Below are positions 34,715 to 42,813 of a stretch of 64,000 nt of DNA, in pieces; within the stretch, counting starts at the first letter, position 1, and each line of letters begins with the position of its first letter. A program made the position numbers and the translations under genes. The notes under the pieces were generated by a model that saw only the letters and a program-made list of their open reading frames with translations, did not search any database and was not told the DNA's origin. The stretch spans positions 124,001 through 188,000 of the forward strand of contig NZ_REFZ01000006.1 of NCBI RefSeq assembly GCF_003841465.1, given 5' to 3'. The stretch comes from Natrarchaeobius oligotrophus (GTDB lineage Archaea; Halobacteriota; Halobacteria; Halobacteriales; Natrialbaceae).

Positions 34715-35265
34715 AACCACCCCCATCGAGAGTCGAACTCGACGCTCGAACCCGCCGACGTCGGACGATTTCGAGGGCTGCGACGGTCGACGAGTCCGCG
34801 TGTTGGCCGGTACACCACGGGGGTGCGCGGTCGTCGCTGGCCGGACGGCGTCGACGTTCAGAAACGGGATCGAATCGTCGGGTCCCGAAAACGAAACGCG
34901 GAACCGTCCGGCCGGAGGCGACTTACGCGGCGCGGACGGATCCGATCTCGACCGACTTCGGATCCGCGCTCGAACGCGGATACCGGCCACGACCAGCGGA
35001 TCCGATTCCGGACCCACCGCGCGGACGCCAGAAACCGCCCGCTTCGAGGTGAGGGGCGGACGCGAGGTGGGCACGCGGGGTGGTCGTGATCATCGGTCGA
35101 GGAACCTACGTCAACGACGGATCGCAATTGACATAACCGTTTCCCAGGTGTGCGCACAACTACCACGACGGTAGTTCGCCCCGAGTCATCGCACCCCTCG
35201 TTCGCACCGACCGATGGATTCGATCGGGGCCAATCTTCAAGGTATCTGCTTCGAACTCTTGTAGC
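34715..35265. other. Divergent intergenic region before the HerA-like gene
   Basis: I see no gene. An inverted repeat at 35158-35176 is the only feature of note, in the AT-richer right end. Confidence 0.4.
35158..35176. repeat. Inverted repeat AACTACC-ACGAC-GGTAGTT
   Basis: Seven-base perfect arms around a 5-base spacer lie about 90 bases before the short upstream frame and 125 bases before the HerA-like gene. An operator for that gene is possible. Confidence 0.4.
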
Positions 35266-35304
35266 ATGAACGAAGTGGCCCCACTCGAGGTGAGGTCGCG
35301 GTGA
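35266..35304 (+). CDS. Possible 12-codon upstream ORF before the HerA-like gene
   Basis: ATG at 35266 opens MNEVAPLEVRSR and stops with TGA at 35302-35304, overlapping the GTG start at 35301 (GTGA). The ribosome site of the main gene lies inside it. It could couple or tune translation; chance is possible for so short a frame. Confidence 0.3.
   Translation: MNEVAPLEVRSR
35287..35293 (+). promoter_or_regulatory. Ribosome binding site GAGGTGA before the GTG start
   Basis: GAGGTGA lies 7 nt before the GTG at 35301 and supports that start for the ATPase. Confidence 0.5.
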
Positions 35305-37025
35305 GCGACCAGCGAGAAGTTCTCGTCGGCGAGCGAGACGACGGAACGGACCTCTCTCTGCCCGTCGTCGAGTTGTTGACCGGACGCGGGTTCGTCACCG
35401 GCAAGTCGGGATCCGGCAAGTCCAACACCGCCTCGGTCATCGCCGAGGAGTTGCTCGAGGCCGGCTTTCCCCTGCTCATCGTCGACACCGACGGCGAGTA
35501 CTACGGACTGAAAGAGGAGTACGAGATGCTTCACGCGGGCGCCGACGAGGAGTGCGACATCCAGATCGGCCCGGAGCACGCCGAACAGATGGCGACGCTC
35601 GCACTCGAGGAGAACGTTCCGGTGATCCTGGACGTCTCGGGCTACCTCGACGAGGAGGTGGCGAACGAACTCATCCGCGAAATCGCGCGACAGCTGTTCG
35701 TCAAGGAAAAAAAGCTCAAGAAGCCGTTCCTGCTCGTCGTCGAGGAGGTTCACGAGTACATTCCCGAAGGCGGTGGCGTCGGCGAAACCGGCAAGCTGTT
35801 GATAAAGATCGGCAAGCGCGGGCGGAAACACGGGCTCGGCATCCTCGGCATCAGCCAGCGCCCTGCAGACGTCAAGAAGGACTTCATCACGCAGGCGAAC
35901 TGGCTCGTCTGGCACCGGCTCACCTGGGAGAACGACACGAACGTCGTCGGCCGGATCATCGACACCGAGTACGCCGAGCTCGTCTCCGATCTGAACGACG
36001 GACAGGCGTTCGTCCAGACCGACTGGACGGAAGCCGACGTTCGCAAGGTCCAGTTCCGCCGCAAGCGGACGTTCGACGCCGGCGCGACGCCCGGTCTCGA
36101 CGACTTCGAACGACCGGAGCTCAAGTCCGTATCGGACGCGCTCGTCGGCGATCTCGAGGAGATCTCCGAACGAAAGGAACGCAAACAGGACCGGATTCAC
36201 GAGCTCGAAAACGAACTCGAGAAGAAAGAGAAACGGATCGAAACCCTGGAGGACGAACTCGAGTCGGCCCGCGACGTCTCGAGCGCTGCCAAGCAGATGG
36301 CCGACGCGCTCAGTAACCCCAGTACCGTCCAGTCCCAGCTTCCGGGTGCCGACGAGGAGCTCCGACGGCTCCACGAGGAGGTTGTCGAACTCGAGGCAGA
36401 ACGCGACGAACTGGCCGACGAACTCGCGGAGCGAGAGGAGCGAATCGAGACGCTCGAGGCGGACCTCGAGTCCCGGTCCCAGGACGTCACCCGTTTTCGC
36501 ACGGAGACGGAACGTCTTCGCCGCCGAATCTCCGAGCTCGAAAGCGAACTGCATGCGGCCGAGGAGACGGACGGTGCGGACGAGTCGACCGACGGGGACG
36601 AACCCACGCGAGCGGACGACGCTGCGGGCGACGGTTCGATCGTTCACGGCGACGGCGAGGGGTACGAGTTCGGGTACGCGAGCGTCGACGAGCCGAACGA
36701 ACGAACGGAGGTGGTCGTCGCGAACGATCGAGAGGAGTACGTCGACTACCTCGAGACGGCCGGCATCGTCGGCCGGGTCGATCGAGCCAGCGAGCGCTCG
36801 CAGTGTTCGCTCGAGACGGCGGCCCACGCGCTGGTCGTCCTCGCCCGGGAGGGGCCGATGACGGTCGATGCGCTCGCGGCGCGCGTGGATCGCTCGACGG
36901 TCGCGGTCCAGAGCCTGCTCTCGGAGCTGCGAAGCGAATCCGTCCTCGATCGAAGCGACCGACGGCGATACGGACTCACGGACGACGTTCGGTCAAAACT
37001 CGCGCTGGTGACGACGGCCGACTGA
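35301..37025 (+). CDS. HerA/DUF87-type ATPase fused to coiled coil and winged helix
   Basis: This 574-residue protein has a Walker A (GKSGSGKSNTASVI, near 34-47), a DTDGEYYGL motif, Walker B in LLVVEEVHEYIPEGG, and GILGISQRPADVKKDFI with the sensor region, the mark of the HerA/DUF87 hexameric ATPases. From about 280 to 440 it is a long coiled coil of Glu/Arg heptads, then an acidic linker and a C-terminal winged-helix domain (about 500-570: TVDALAARVDRSTVAVQSLL). HerA proteins usually pump DNA or ssDNA in end resection; no NurA is nearby. The fusion suggests a DNA-tethered machine. Confidence 0.85.
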   Translation: MSDQREVLVGERDDGTDLSLPVVELLTGRGFVTGKSGSGKSNTASVIAEELLEAGFPLLIVDTDGEYYGLKEEYEMLHAGADEECDIQIGPEHAEQMATLALEENVPVILDVSGYLDEEVANELIREIARQLFVKEKKLKKPFLLVVEEVHEYIPEGGGVGETGKLLIKIGKRGRKHGLGILGISQRPADVKKDFITQANWLVWHRLTWENDTNVVGRIIDTEYAELVSDLNDGQAFVQTDWTEADVRKVQFRRKRTFDAGATPGLDDFERPELKSVSDALVGDLEEISERKERKQDRIHELENELEKKEKRIETLEDELESARDVSSAAKQMADALSNPSTVQSQLPGADEELRRLHEEVVELEAERDELADELAEREERIETLEADLESRSQDVTRFRTETERLRRRISELESELHAAEETDGADESTDGDEPTRADDAAGDGSIVHGDGEGYEFGYASVDEPNERTEVVVANDREEYVDYLETAGIVGRVDRASERSQCSLETAAHALVVLAREGPMTVDALAARVDRSTVAVQSLLSELRSESVLDRSDRRRYGLTDDVRSKLALVTTAD

Positions 37026-37151
37026 CCGCGGTCGGTACGGGAGCCGACGGATGGGCAACCGCGGCTTACAGCCACGGACGGCGATCGGCGGCACTCGAGC
37101 CGGGATCCCGGTCGAACCTGAAGCGGCGGCTTACAGCCCCCAAGTAGTCGC

Positions 37152-37159
37152 ATAACAAA
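37152..37159 (+). promoter_or_regulatory. ATAACAAA site, upstream of the second AP-superfamily gene
   Basis: The exact word, followed by GCG, lies 10 nt before the ATG at 37170 and 25 nt before the ATG at 37185. Only the second fits the spacing seen at the other close sites, so the word helps to decide the start. Confidence 0.55.
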
Positions 37160-37184
37160 GCGGAGACGAATGAACCGGTCGATT

Positions 37185-38810
37185 ATGGAAGAAACGACCG
37201 ACGAAACCGATCTCCGTCTGCTCGTCGTCGGGATCGACGCCGGCTACCGACCGGTGCTCGAGCCGCTGTTCGAGTCGGGTGCGACGCCCACGCTGGAGCG
37301 GCTGTTCGAAAGCGGCGTCAGCGGGCCGCTCGAGTCCCAGATCCCGCCCTGGACGGCGAGCGCCTGGCCCTCGATCTACACCGGGAAAAACCCGGGCAAA
37401 CACGGTGTCTACGATTTCCTCTCGTTCGACGGCTACGACTGGAACGTCGTGAACTCGACCCACGTTCGAGAGCGATCCGTCTGGGAGTTGTTGAGCGAAC
37501 ACGGCATCTCGAGCGTCGTCGTCAACGTCCCCGTCACCCACCCCGCTCGAGCGTTCGACGGCGCGCTGATTCCGGGGATGACCGCACCGGAAGATCCGGA
37601 CTGTCACCCGGACGGAATCCTGGCCGACGTGAAACGAACCTGCGGTGACTACCACGTTTACCCCCAGAGCACGGACGCGCCTGATCGTTCGATCCAGGGC
37701 TACGAACGAACGATCGAGCGCCGCGCAGCGGCGTTTCGGTACCTCTGTCGGCGAACGGATCCGGAGTTCGGCTTCCTGCAGTTTCAACTGACAGACAGCG
37801 TCTTCCACGAGCGTCCGGGAGACGAGCAAGCGATCGAGGCCGTCTACCGTGCGGTCGACCGGGAGCTCGACGAGACGCTCGAGGCCGCCGAACCGGACAA
37901 CGTGCTCGTCGTCAGCGACCACGGCATTGGCCCCGTATCGGGGCCGGAGTTCAGGATCAACGAGTACCTGCGGGACACCGGCCGACTGACGGCCAAAAGC
38001 GGCGGCCGAGGGATGCCGGACTGGTCGCGTAGCTGGGAGAACGATCTCCTCGAGGGGAAAGACGCCGGCGACCACGGGACGGGGCCGCTCGAAAAAGCGA
38101 TGAACGCGGCGGCGACGGTCGGACTCACGACACAGCGCGTGGCGAGCGTGCTCGATCGCGTCGGACTCACGGAACCGATCGGGCGGCGAATCCCCAACGA
38201 CGCGATCCGGGCCGCGAGCGAGCAGGTCGACTTTCCCAACTCGCGAGTGTACATGCGATCGAAGAGCGAACTCGGCGTTCGGATCAACCTCGAGGGGCGC
38301 GAGCCCGAGGGAACGGTTCCACAATCCGAGTACGACGACGTTCGCGAGGCGGTCATCGACGAATTGTCGGCCGTCCGCACGCCCGACGGCGAGCCGGTGT
38401 TCGACGCCGTCGAGCCGCGGGAGACGTACTTCGAGGGGCCGTGTATCGACGACGCGCCGGACGTCGTGACCGTTCCCGCGGCGTTCGACACCGCGGTCGT
38501 GGCCGATCTCGGGAGCGAGCGCTTCGGCGAGCCGATGGAGCCCTGGAACCACAAGCGCACGGGCGTCGTGGCCGCGGCGGGGCCGGCGTTCGACGAGGGG
38601 GCCTCGATCGAGGACGCAACGATATTCGACGTCGCGCCGACGATCTGTTCGCTGTTCGACGTCCCGGTCGACGCCGGATTCGACGGCGACACGCTGCCGA
38701 TCGTCGACCACAGCGACGAGATCGAGTATCCGGCGTACGAGCCGGCACCGATCACCGCGACGGACGATCGAGCCGTCGAAGACCGACTCTCCGATCTCGG
38801 GTATCTATGA
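37185..38810 (+). CDS. Alkaline phosphatase superfamily protein, second copy
   Basis: This 541-residue protein is a paralogue of the one at 17806-19395: VVGIDAGYRPVLEPLF (metal aspartate), the Thr segment PPWTASAWPSIYTGKNPGKH, and VVSDHGIGPVSGPE near residue 245. It lacks any signal or membrane segment. An earlier ATG at 37170 would add five residues; the 37185 start is preferred from promoter spacing. Its TGA overlaps the ATG of the FemAB-like gene (ATGA), which ties the two activities together. The substrate is unknown; a phospho-group on a glycan or lipid is likely. Confidence 0.82.
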   Translation: MEETTDETDLRLLVVGIDAGYRPVLEPLFESGATPTLERLFESGVSGPLESQIPPWTASAWPSIYTGKNPGKHGVYDFLSFDGYDWNVVNSTHVRERSVWELLSEHGISSVVVNVPVTHPARAFDGALIPGMTAPEDPDCHPDGILADVKRTCGDYHVYPQSTDAPDRSIQGYERTIERRAAAFRYLCRRTDPEFGFLQFQLTDSVFHERPGDEQAIEAVYRAVDRELDETLEAAEPDNVLVVSDHGIGPVSGPEFRINEYLRDTGRLTAKSGGRGMPDWSRSWENDLLEGKDAGDHGTGPLEKAMNAAATVGLTTQRVASVLDRVGLTEPIGRRIPNDAIRAASEQVDFPNSRVYMRSKSELGVRINLEGREPEGTVPQSEYDDVREAVIDELSAVRTPDGEPVFDAVEPRETYFEGPCIDDAPDVVTVPAAFDTAVVADLGSERFGEPMEPWNHKRTGVVAAAGPAFDEGASIEDATIFDVAPTICSLFDVPVDAGFDGDTLPIVDHSDEIEYPAYEPAPITATDDRAVEDRLSDLGYL

Positions 38811-39817
38811 GCGTCGATATCACCGTGTTCAACCCGCGGACCGAAGCCGACGAGTGGAACCGCTACGTCGAGCGATCGCCCGGGACGAACCCGTTCTTTC
38901 GCGCGGAGGCGCTCCGACTGCAGGCGGACGAGACCGGAACGAGACCCCATCTGTTGGCGGGTTTCAAGGGACAGGAAGCGGTCGGGATCTTTCCGGTGTT
39001 CGAACTCCGGAAGGGGCCGATCACTGGCGCGTTCTCCCCCGCCCCGCGATCGTGGTCCTGTTACCTCGGCCCGTCGCTGTTGAACGTCGACAAGCTCAAA
39101 CAGCGAAAGGCGGACAGACGAACCAAACGATTTCTCGAGGGCTGTCTCGAGTGGATCGACGACGAACTCTCCCCGCAGTACAGCAAGTTCGTCGCCGCCG
39201 AGTTCGACGACGTCCGTCCGTTCGTCTGGAACGGGTACGACGTGACGCCGGGATACACGTACGTCATCGACCTCGAGGGAGACGAAGACGAGTTGCTGGG
39301 ACGGTTCAGCGGTGACGCACGGAGCAACGTCCGGAACGCCGACGAGGCCGACTACGTCGTCGAAGAGGGCGACGTCGACGACGTCGAGCGGATCGTCGAA
39401 CAGGTCTCGAATCGTTACGAGAACCAGGGGCGGACGTTTCACCTGAGCTCGGAGTTCGCCCGGTCGGCCTACGATCGGTTACCCGACGGCGCGATTCGAC
39501 CGTACGTCTGCCGGACCGACGGGGAGTTCCTCGGCGGCATTCTCGTCGTCGAGTCCGACTCGACGCGCTACCGGTGGCAAGGTGGCGTCAAACCCGACAC
39601 CGAGGTCGACCTCCCGATCAACGATCTGCTCGACTGGCACGTGATGCGCGACGGGCTCCGGGAGGGTCGCGAGCGCTACGATCTCGTCGGCGCGGGGGTT
39701 CCGAGCATCAATCGGTACAAAGCGAAGTTCAACCCGCGACTCGAGACCCACTACGAGATCACCGCCGGCTCGTTCGGGCTGGACCTGGTTGTCGATCGGT
39801 ATCGGAAACTGCGGTGA
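38807..39817 (+). CDS. FemAB-like GNAT-fold transferase
   Basis: The 336-residue protein has the double GNAT-like plan of FemAB/FemX: an N-terminal FFRAEALRLQADETG with GIFPVFELRKGP, a GRFSGDARSNVRNADEADYV segment, then the second half with FHLSSEFARSAYDRLPD, YRWQGGVKPDTEVDLPINDL and NRYKAKFNPRLETHYEI. In bacteria such enzymes add amino acids from aminoacyl-tRNA to peptidoglycan stems; archaea lack peptidoglycan, so here an aminoacyl or acyl group may be put on a glycan. The start overlaps the phosphodiesterase stop, so they are co-translated. Confidence 0.82.
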   Translation: MSVDITVFNPRTEADEWNRYVERSPGTNPFFRAEALRLQADETGTRPHLLAGFKGQEAVGIFPVFELRKGPITGAFSPAPRSWSCYLGPSLLNVDKLKQRKADRRTKRFLEGCLEWIDDELSPQYSKFVAAEFDDVRPFVWNGYDVTPGYTYVIDLEGDEDELLGRFSGDARSNVRNADEADYVVEEGDVDDVERIVEQVSNRYENQGRTFHLSSEFARSAYDRLPDGAIRPYVCRTDGEFLGGILVVESDSTRYRWQGGVKPDTEVDLPINDLLDWHVMRDGLREGRERYDLVGAGVPSINRYKAKFNPRLETHYEITAGSFGLDLVVDRYRKLR

Positions 39818-39860
39818 TCGATCGGGTCGAAACCGTTCCGAACCGTTTTCGCGGCCGGTC

Positions 39861-40124
39861 TCACTCGTCGATCCAGTATTTCGACTTTCTGGCGTCCTCG
39901 AGCGAGACGCGACTGGCGACGAGATCGTGTTCGTCGAGCTTGCCCAGGGCGTACCGGACGGTCCGTGAACAGAGTCGCGACTCGCTCGCGATCTCCTCTT
40001 GGGTCATCGATCCCTCGTACTCGAGGACCTTGTAGACGAGCTTCGCGCTCGGCGAGAGCTCGGAGATCGAGACGTGACGGTCCGCTTCCTCGTCGATATC
40101 GTGATCCTGATCGGTTGCACTCAT
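39861..40124 (-). CDS. Winged-helix transcriptional regulator
   Basis: This 87-residue protein has a MarR/TrmB-like winged helix: SPSAKLVYKVLEYEGSMTQE, then EIASESRLCSRTVRYALGKL and a short wing ending KYWIDE. The acidic N-terminus is typical of haloarchaea. The start is the ATG at 40124, with a TATATAC box about 37 nt upstream on the minus strand. It converges on the FemAB-like gene and could act on the locus, but nothing in sequence links it to a target. Confidence 0.75.
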   Translation of the reverse strand: MSATDQDHDIDEEADRHVSISELSPSAKLVYKVLEYEGSMTQEEIASESRLCSRTVRYALGKLDEHDLVASRVSLEDARKSKYWIDE

Positions 40125-40586
40125 ACGGAATCTTCGTACTCCCTCGTCCGCTCGTGTTCGTATATACCGTTCCGAACGTTCAGAAATATAGGGGGGTGCT
40201 AACGAAGGCGGGAGTTCGCCGGCCACGAGAGACGCGGACCTCGCTTCGGACGGCCGTCCCGAGGGAGCGACCGCCTGGCGAGCCTGAGCGGGACAGCAAC
40301 GGTCGTACCGACGCGAGAACTCACGGCCGCCGCCGACTCGGGAGCGCGACGTCGCGGTTCGTCCAGCAGTTCGACGTTTTCGCGCCTCCAGCGGGCCGTT
40401 CGGCTCCGCACGCCCCAGCGGCCGGTTCGATTCGGCCGCCAGTTCGACCGCCCGTCGCTGGCTGTGCTCGTCGCCGACGTGCAGTTCGGAAACGGGGTCC
40501 CGTTCGGTGCCGGGGGCTTGTCGAAGCGAACGGGAGAGTCGAAGAACGGGTTCGTTCGATCCGGATCGGCGACGACTGCCGAGGTT
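40125..40586. other. Intergenic region between regulator and zinc-finger gene
   Basis: Apart from the minus-strand TATA box near 40161-40167, I see nothing I can support in these 462 bases. Confidence 0.4.
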
Positions 40587-40799
40587 CTACCGGGCTTCCT
40601 CGGGGATGAAATCGGACGTTTTCATTTCGCGGTACGTCGCACAGTCGGGACAGGCGTGGACGACGTCTCGATTGTCACCGAACACGCGCGAAAACTGGCG
40701 AGTTACCTGGTTTCCGCAGTTGACACATCGGGGGCTGCTCGTCTGGTGGCCGGACGTCATGGGCGTCCACTTGGCGTCGGTTGGTTCCGTCGACATCAA
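40587..40799 (-). CDS. Small zinc-finger protein, DUF7563-like
   Basis: The 70 residues contain CVNC and CPDC knuckles around QVTRQFSRVFGDNRDVVHAC and a tail with REMKTSDFIPEE. It is a close paralogue of the protein at 1011-1211. Start may be either of two adjacent methionines. Function is unknown; such tiny zinc proteins are abundant in haloarchaea. Confidence 0.75.
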   Translation of the reverse strand: MMSTEPTDAKWTPMTSGHQTSSPRCVNCGNQVTRQFSRVFGDNRDVVHACPDCATYREMKTSDFIPEEAR

Positions 40800-41198
40800 C
40801 AGGCCGTAGCCACAGAACGGTATTTACTATAGACTGCATAACTCGTTTCGAATCGGTTAGTCGCTGATTTCAGGCGAAATACGTAAAGATCGGTGACCGT
40901 TCGGTTCTCGTGGTCGTCACCGTCTCTCGAGCGCGAAATTCAATATTTCTGTCCGGAAATGGGTCGTTTTTTCGGGGAAACGCAGACGGATCGAGGCCGA
41001 ACTTCGATCCCGAGCGCAGGGGACAACGGGAGCGAGGATCGGCGGCCGTCGGTAGCCGTCGAAACGGGAACGGCCGACCCGACAACGGATCCGCGTTGCG
41101 AATCGATCGGCGTTCGTCGGCGGCGGCGGTGACGGCGATCCGCACGCGAGTGCAGTAGTTGCGGTATATTTATCCGGCGAATCGGAATACACAAAGTC
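40800..41198. other. Intergenic region before the GlmU-like gene
   Basis: No gene is visible. The right end holds TATATTTAT at 41165-41173, a strong TATA box about 26 nt before the ATG at 41199. Confidence 0.5.
41165..41173 (+). promoter_or_regulatory. TATA box of the GlmU-like gene
   Basis: TATATTTAT ends 25 nt before the ATG at 41199, giving a leaderless transcript. It is an ordinary TATA box, unlike the ATAACAAA promoters of the glycan locus. Confidence 0.6.
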
Positions 41199-42380
41199 AT
41201 GAAAGCAGTCGTTCTCACGGCAGGTGAGGGGACGAGAATCAGGCCGCTGTCCGCGGCGGTACCGAAACCGATGTTACCGGTCGCGGATCGTCCGCTCGCC
41301 GCACACACCGTCGACGCCGCCATCGACGCCGGCGCCGACGAAATCGTCCTCGTCGTCGGCTACGAGAGCGAGACAGTCGAGGACTATTTCGGATCGACGT
41401 ACCGCGGCGTTCCGGTACGCTACGCGCTCCAGACCGAGCAGGCTGGAACTGCCCACGCGGTCGACACCGCACGCGACCACATCGAGGGCGAGTTCGCGGT
41501 CCTGAACGGGGACAACCTCTACGAGCCAGGCGCTATCGAGCGGCTGTTCGAAGCCTGTCCCGCCGTCTGTGCGGTCGAAGTCGACCAGCCCCAGCACTAC
41601 GGGGTCATCAGCACCGCCGATGGGACCGTCACCGACATCGTCGAGAAACCGGACGATCCGCCGACGAACCTCGCGAACGCCGGCGCGTACGCGTTTCCGG
41701 CCGACGCGAAAGCCTGGCTCGAGGTGCCGGCAAGCGAGCGCGGCGAACACGAGATCACGGACGTGCTCGCGCGCGTGATCGACGAGTTCGCGGTCACGCC
41801 CGTCACCACCGAGCGCTGGATGGACGTCGGCCGCCCCTGGGAGTTGCTCGAGGCCAACGAGTGGAAACTCGGAACGCTCGAGCGGCGACTCGACGGCGAG
41901 GTGAGCGACGACGCACGCCTCGAGGGATCCGTCGTGGTCGAGGAGGGAGCAACGGTGAAATCGGGCGTGGTGATCGAGGGACCGGCGCTCGTTCGGTCGG
42001 GGGCGACCGTCGGTCCGAACGCCTACGTTCGTGGCGCGACGCTGGTCGACGAAGGAGCGAAGATCGGTCACGCCGTCGAGGTGAAAAACAGCGTCCTCTC
42101 GTCAGGTGCAACGGTGGGTCACCTCTCGTACGTCGGAGACAGCGTGCTCGGTCGAAACGTCAACTTCGGGGCCGGGACGACCGTCGCCAACCTGCGCCAC
42201 GACGACGGCGACGTTCGATTCACCGTCAAAGGCGAACGCGTCTCGACCGGTCGGCGCAAGTTCGGCGTCGTCGCCGGCGACGGCGTCAAAACCGGTATCA
42301 ACACCAGTCTCTCTCCGGGCCTGAAACTCGACGCCGGCGCAACGACCGCTCCCGGCGAGGTCGTCGATCGAGACCGCTAA
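41199..42380 (+). CDS. GlmU-like bifunctional sugar-1-phosphate nucleotidyltransferase/acetyltransferase
   Basis: This 393-residue protein has an N-terminal pyrophosphorylase domain (VVLTAGEGTRIRPLSAAVPK with GEGTR and KPMLPV, then FAVLNGDNLYE) and, from about residue 225, a left-handed beta-helix with VVVEEGATVKSGVVIEG and late NFGAGTTVANLRHDD. Archaeal GlmU-like enzymes acetylate GlcN-1-P and make UDP-GlcNAc. That product is the substrate of the dehydrogenase at 8286, and GlmS, which makes GlcN-6-P, is the next gene (convergent). dTDP-glucose synthases share the first domain, so activity is inferred from the fused helix. Confidence 0.82.
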   Translation: MKAVVLTAGEGTRIRPLSAAVPKPMLPVADRPLAAHTVDAAIDAGADEIVLVVGYESETVEDYFGSTYRGVPVRYALQTEQAGTAHAVDTARDHIEGEFAVLNGDNLYEPGAIERLFEACPAVCAVEVDQPQHYGVISTADGTVTDIVEKPDDPPTNLANAGAYAFPADAKAWLEVPASERGEHEITDVLARVIDEFAVTPVTTERWMDVGRPWELLEANEWKLGTLERRLDGEVSDDARLEGSVVVEEGATVKSGVVIEGPALVRSGATVGPNAYVRGATLVDEGAKIGHAVEVKNSVLSSGATVGHLSYVGDSVLGRNVNFGAGTTVANLRHDDGDVRFTVKGERVSTGRRKFGVVAGDGVKTGINTSLSPGLKLDAGATTAPGEVVDRDR

Positions 42381-42813
42381 TCGAACCGTCGACTCGCCTC
42401 GTACAGCGCCGAAACCGATCGCTCGTTTCGCGTTCCGTCCGTCTACCGGCCCAATTTTGGGCGATCCCGTAGCTATCAGGTGTGGGATTTATGTGCGACT
42501 GACGGGCTAGTCGAACTGGAGGGTGTCGATCGGTATCACACTACTACTCGATCACCGCATTCCTCCACTGCCGATTCCGACGTATTCGAGTGCGTGTCAC
42601 ACCTGACGGGTCGACCGGACGCCGGGCTACGGGGGTGGCCCCACCGTCCCGCGACTCCGACGACTCGCACTCGCATTCGCAACGCTTCGCAGCGGCGACG
42701 CGGTTCGTCGAGTCGTCTCGCATTCGAAGCGCGACGAGATCCGTCTCCGTCGGACGCGCCTCGAGCCGTCGACGGTTCCCGGCCCGCTCACCTCGAGACA
42801 TCGTACGGACCGT
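42381..42813. other. Convergent intergenic region between glmU-like and glmS
   Basis: I found no gene, tRNA or repeat here. It lies between two 3' ends, so terminators are expected, but no clear T-run was seen. Confidence 0.4.

Noticed and set aside
42381-42813. A possible tRNA or structured RNA in the convergent gap
   Set aside because: No acceptor-stem pairing with a T-loop GTTCRA and matching arms could be built by eye.
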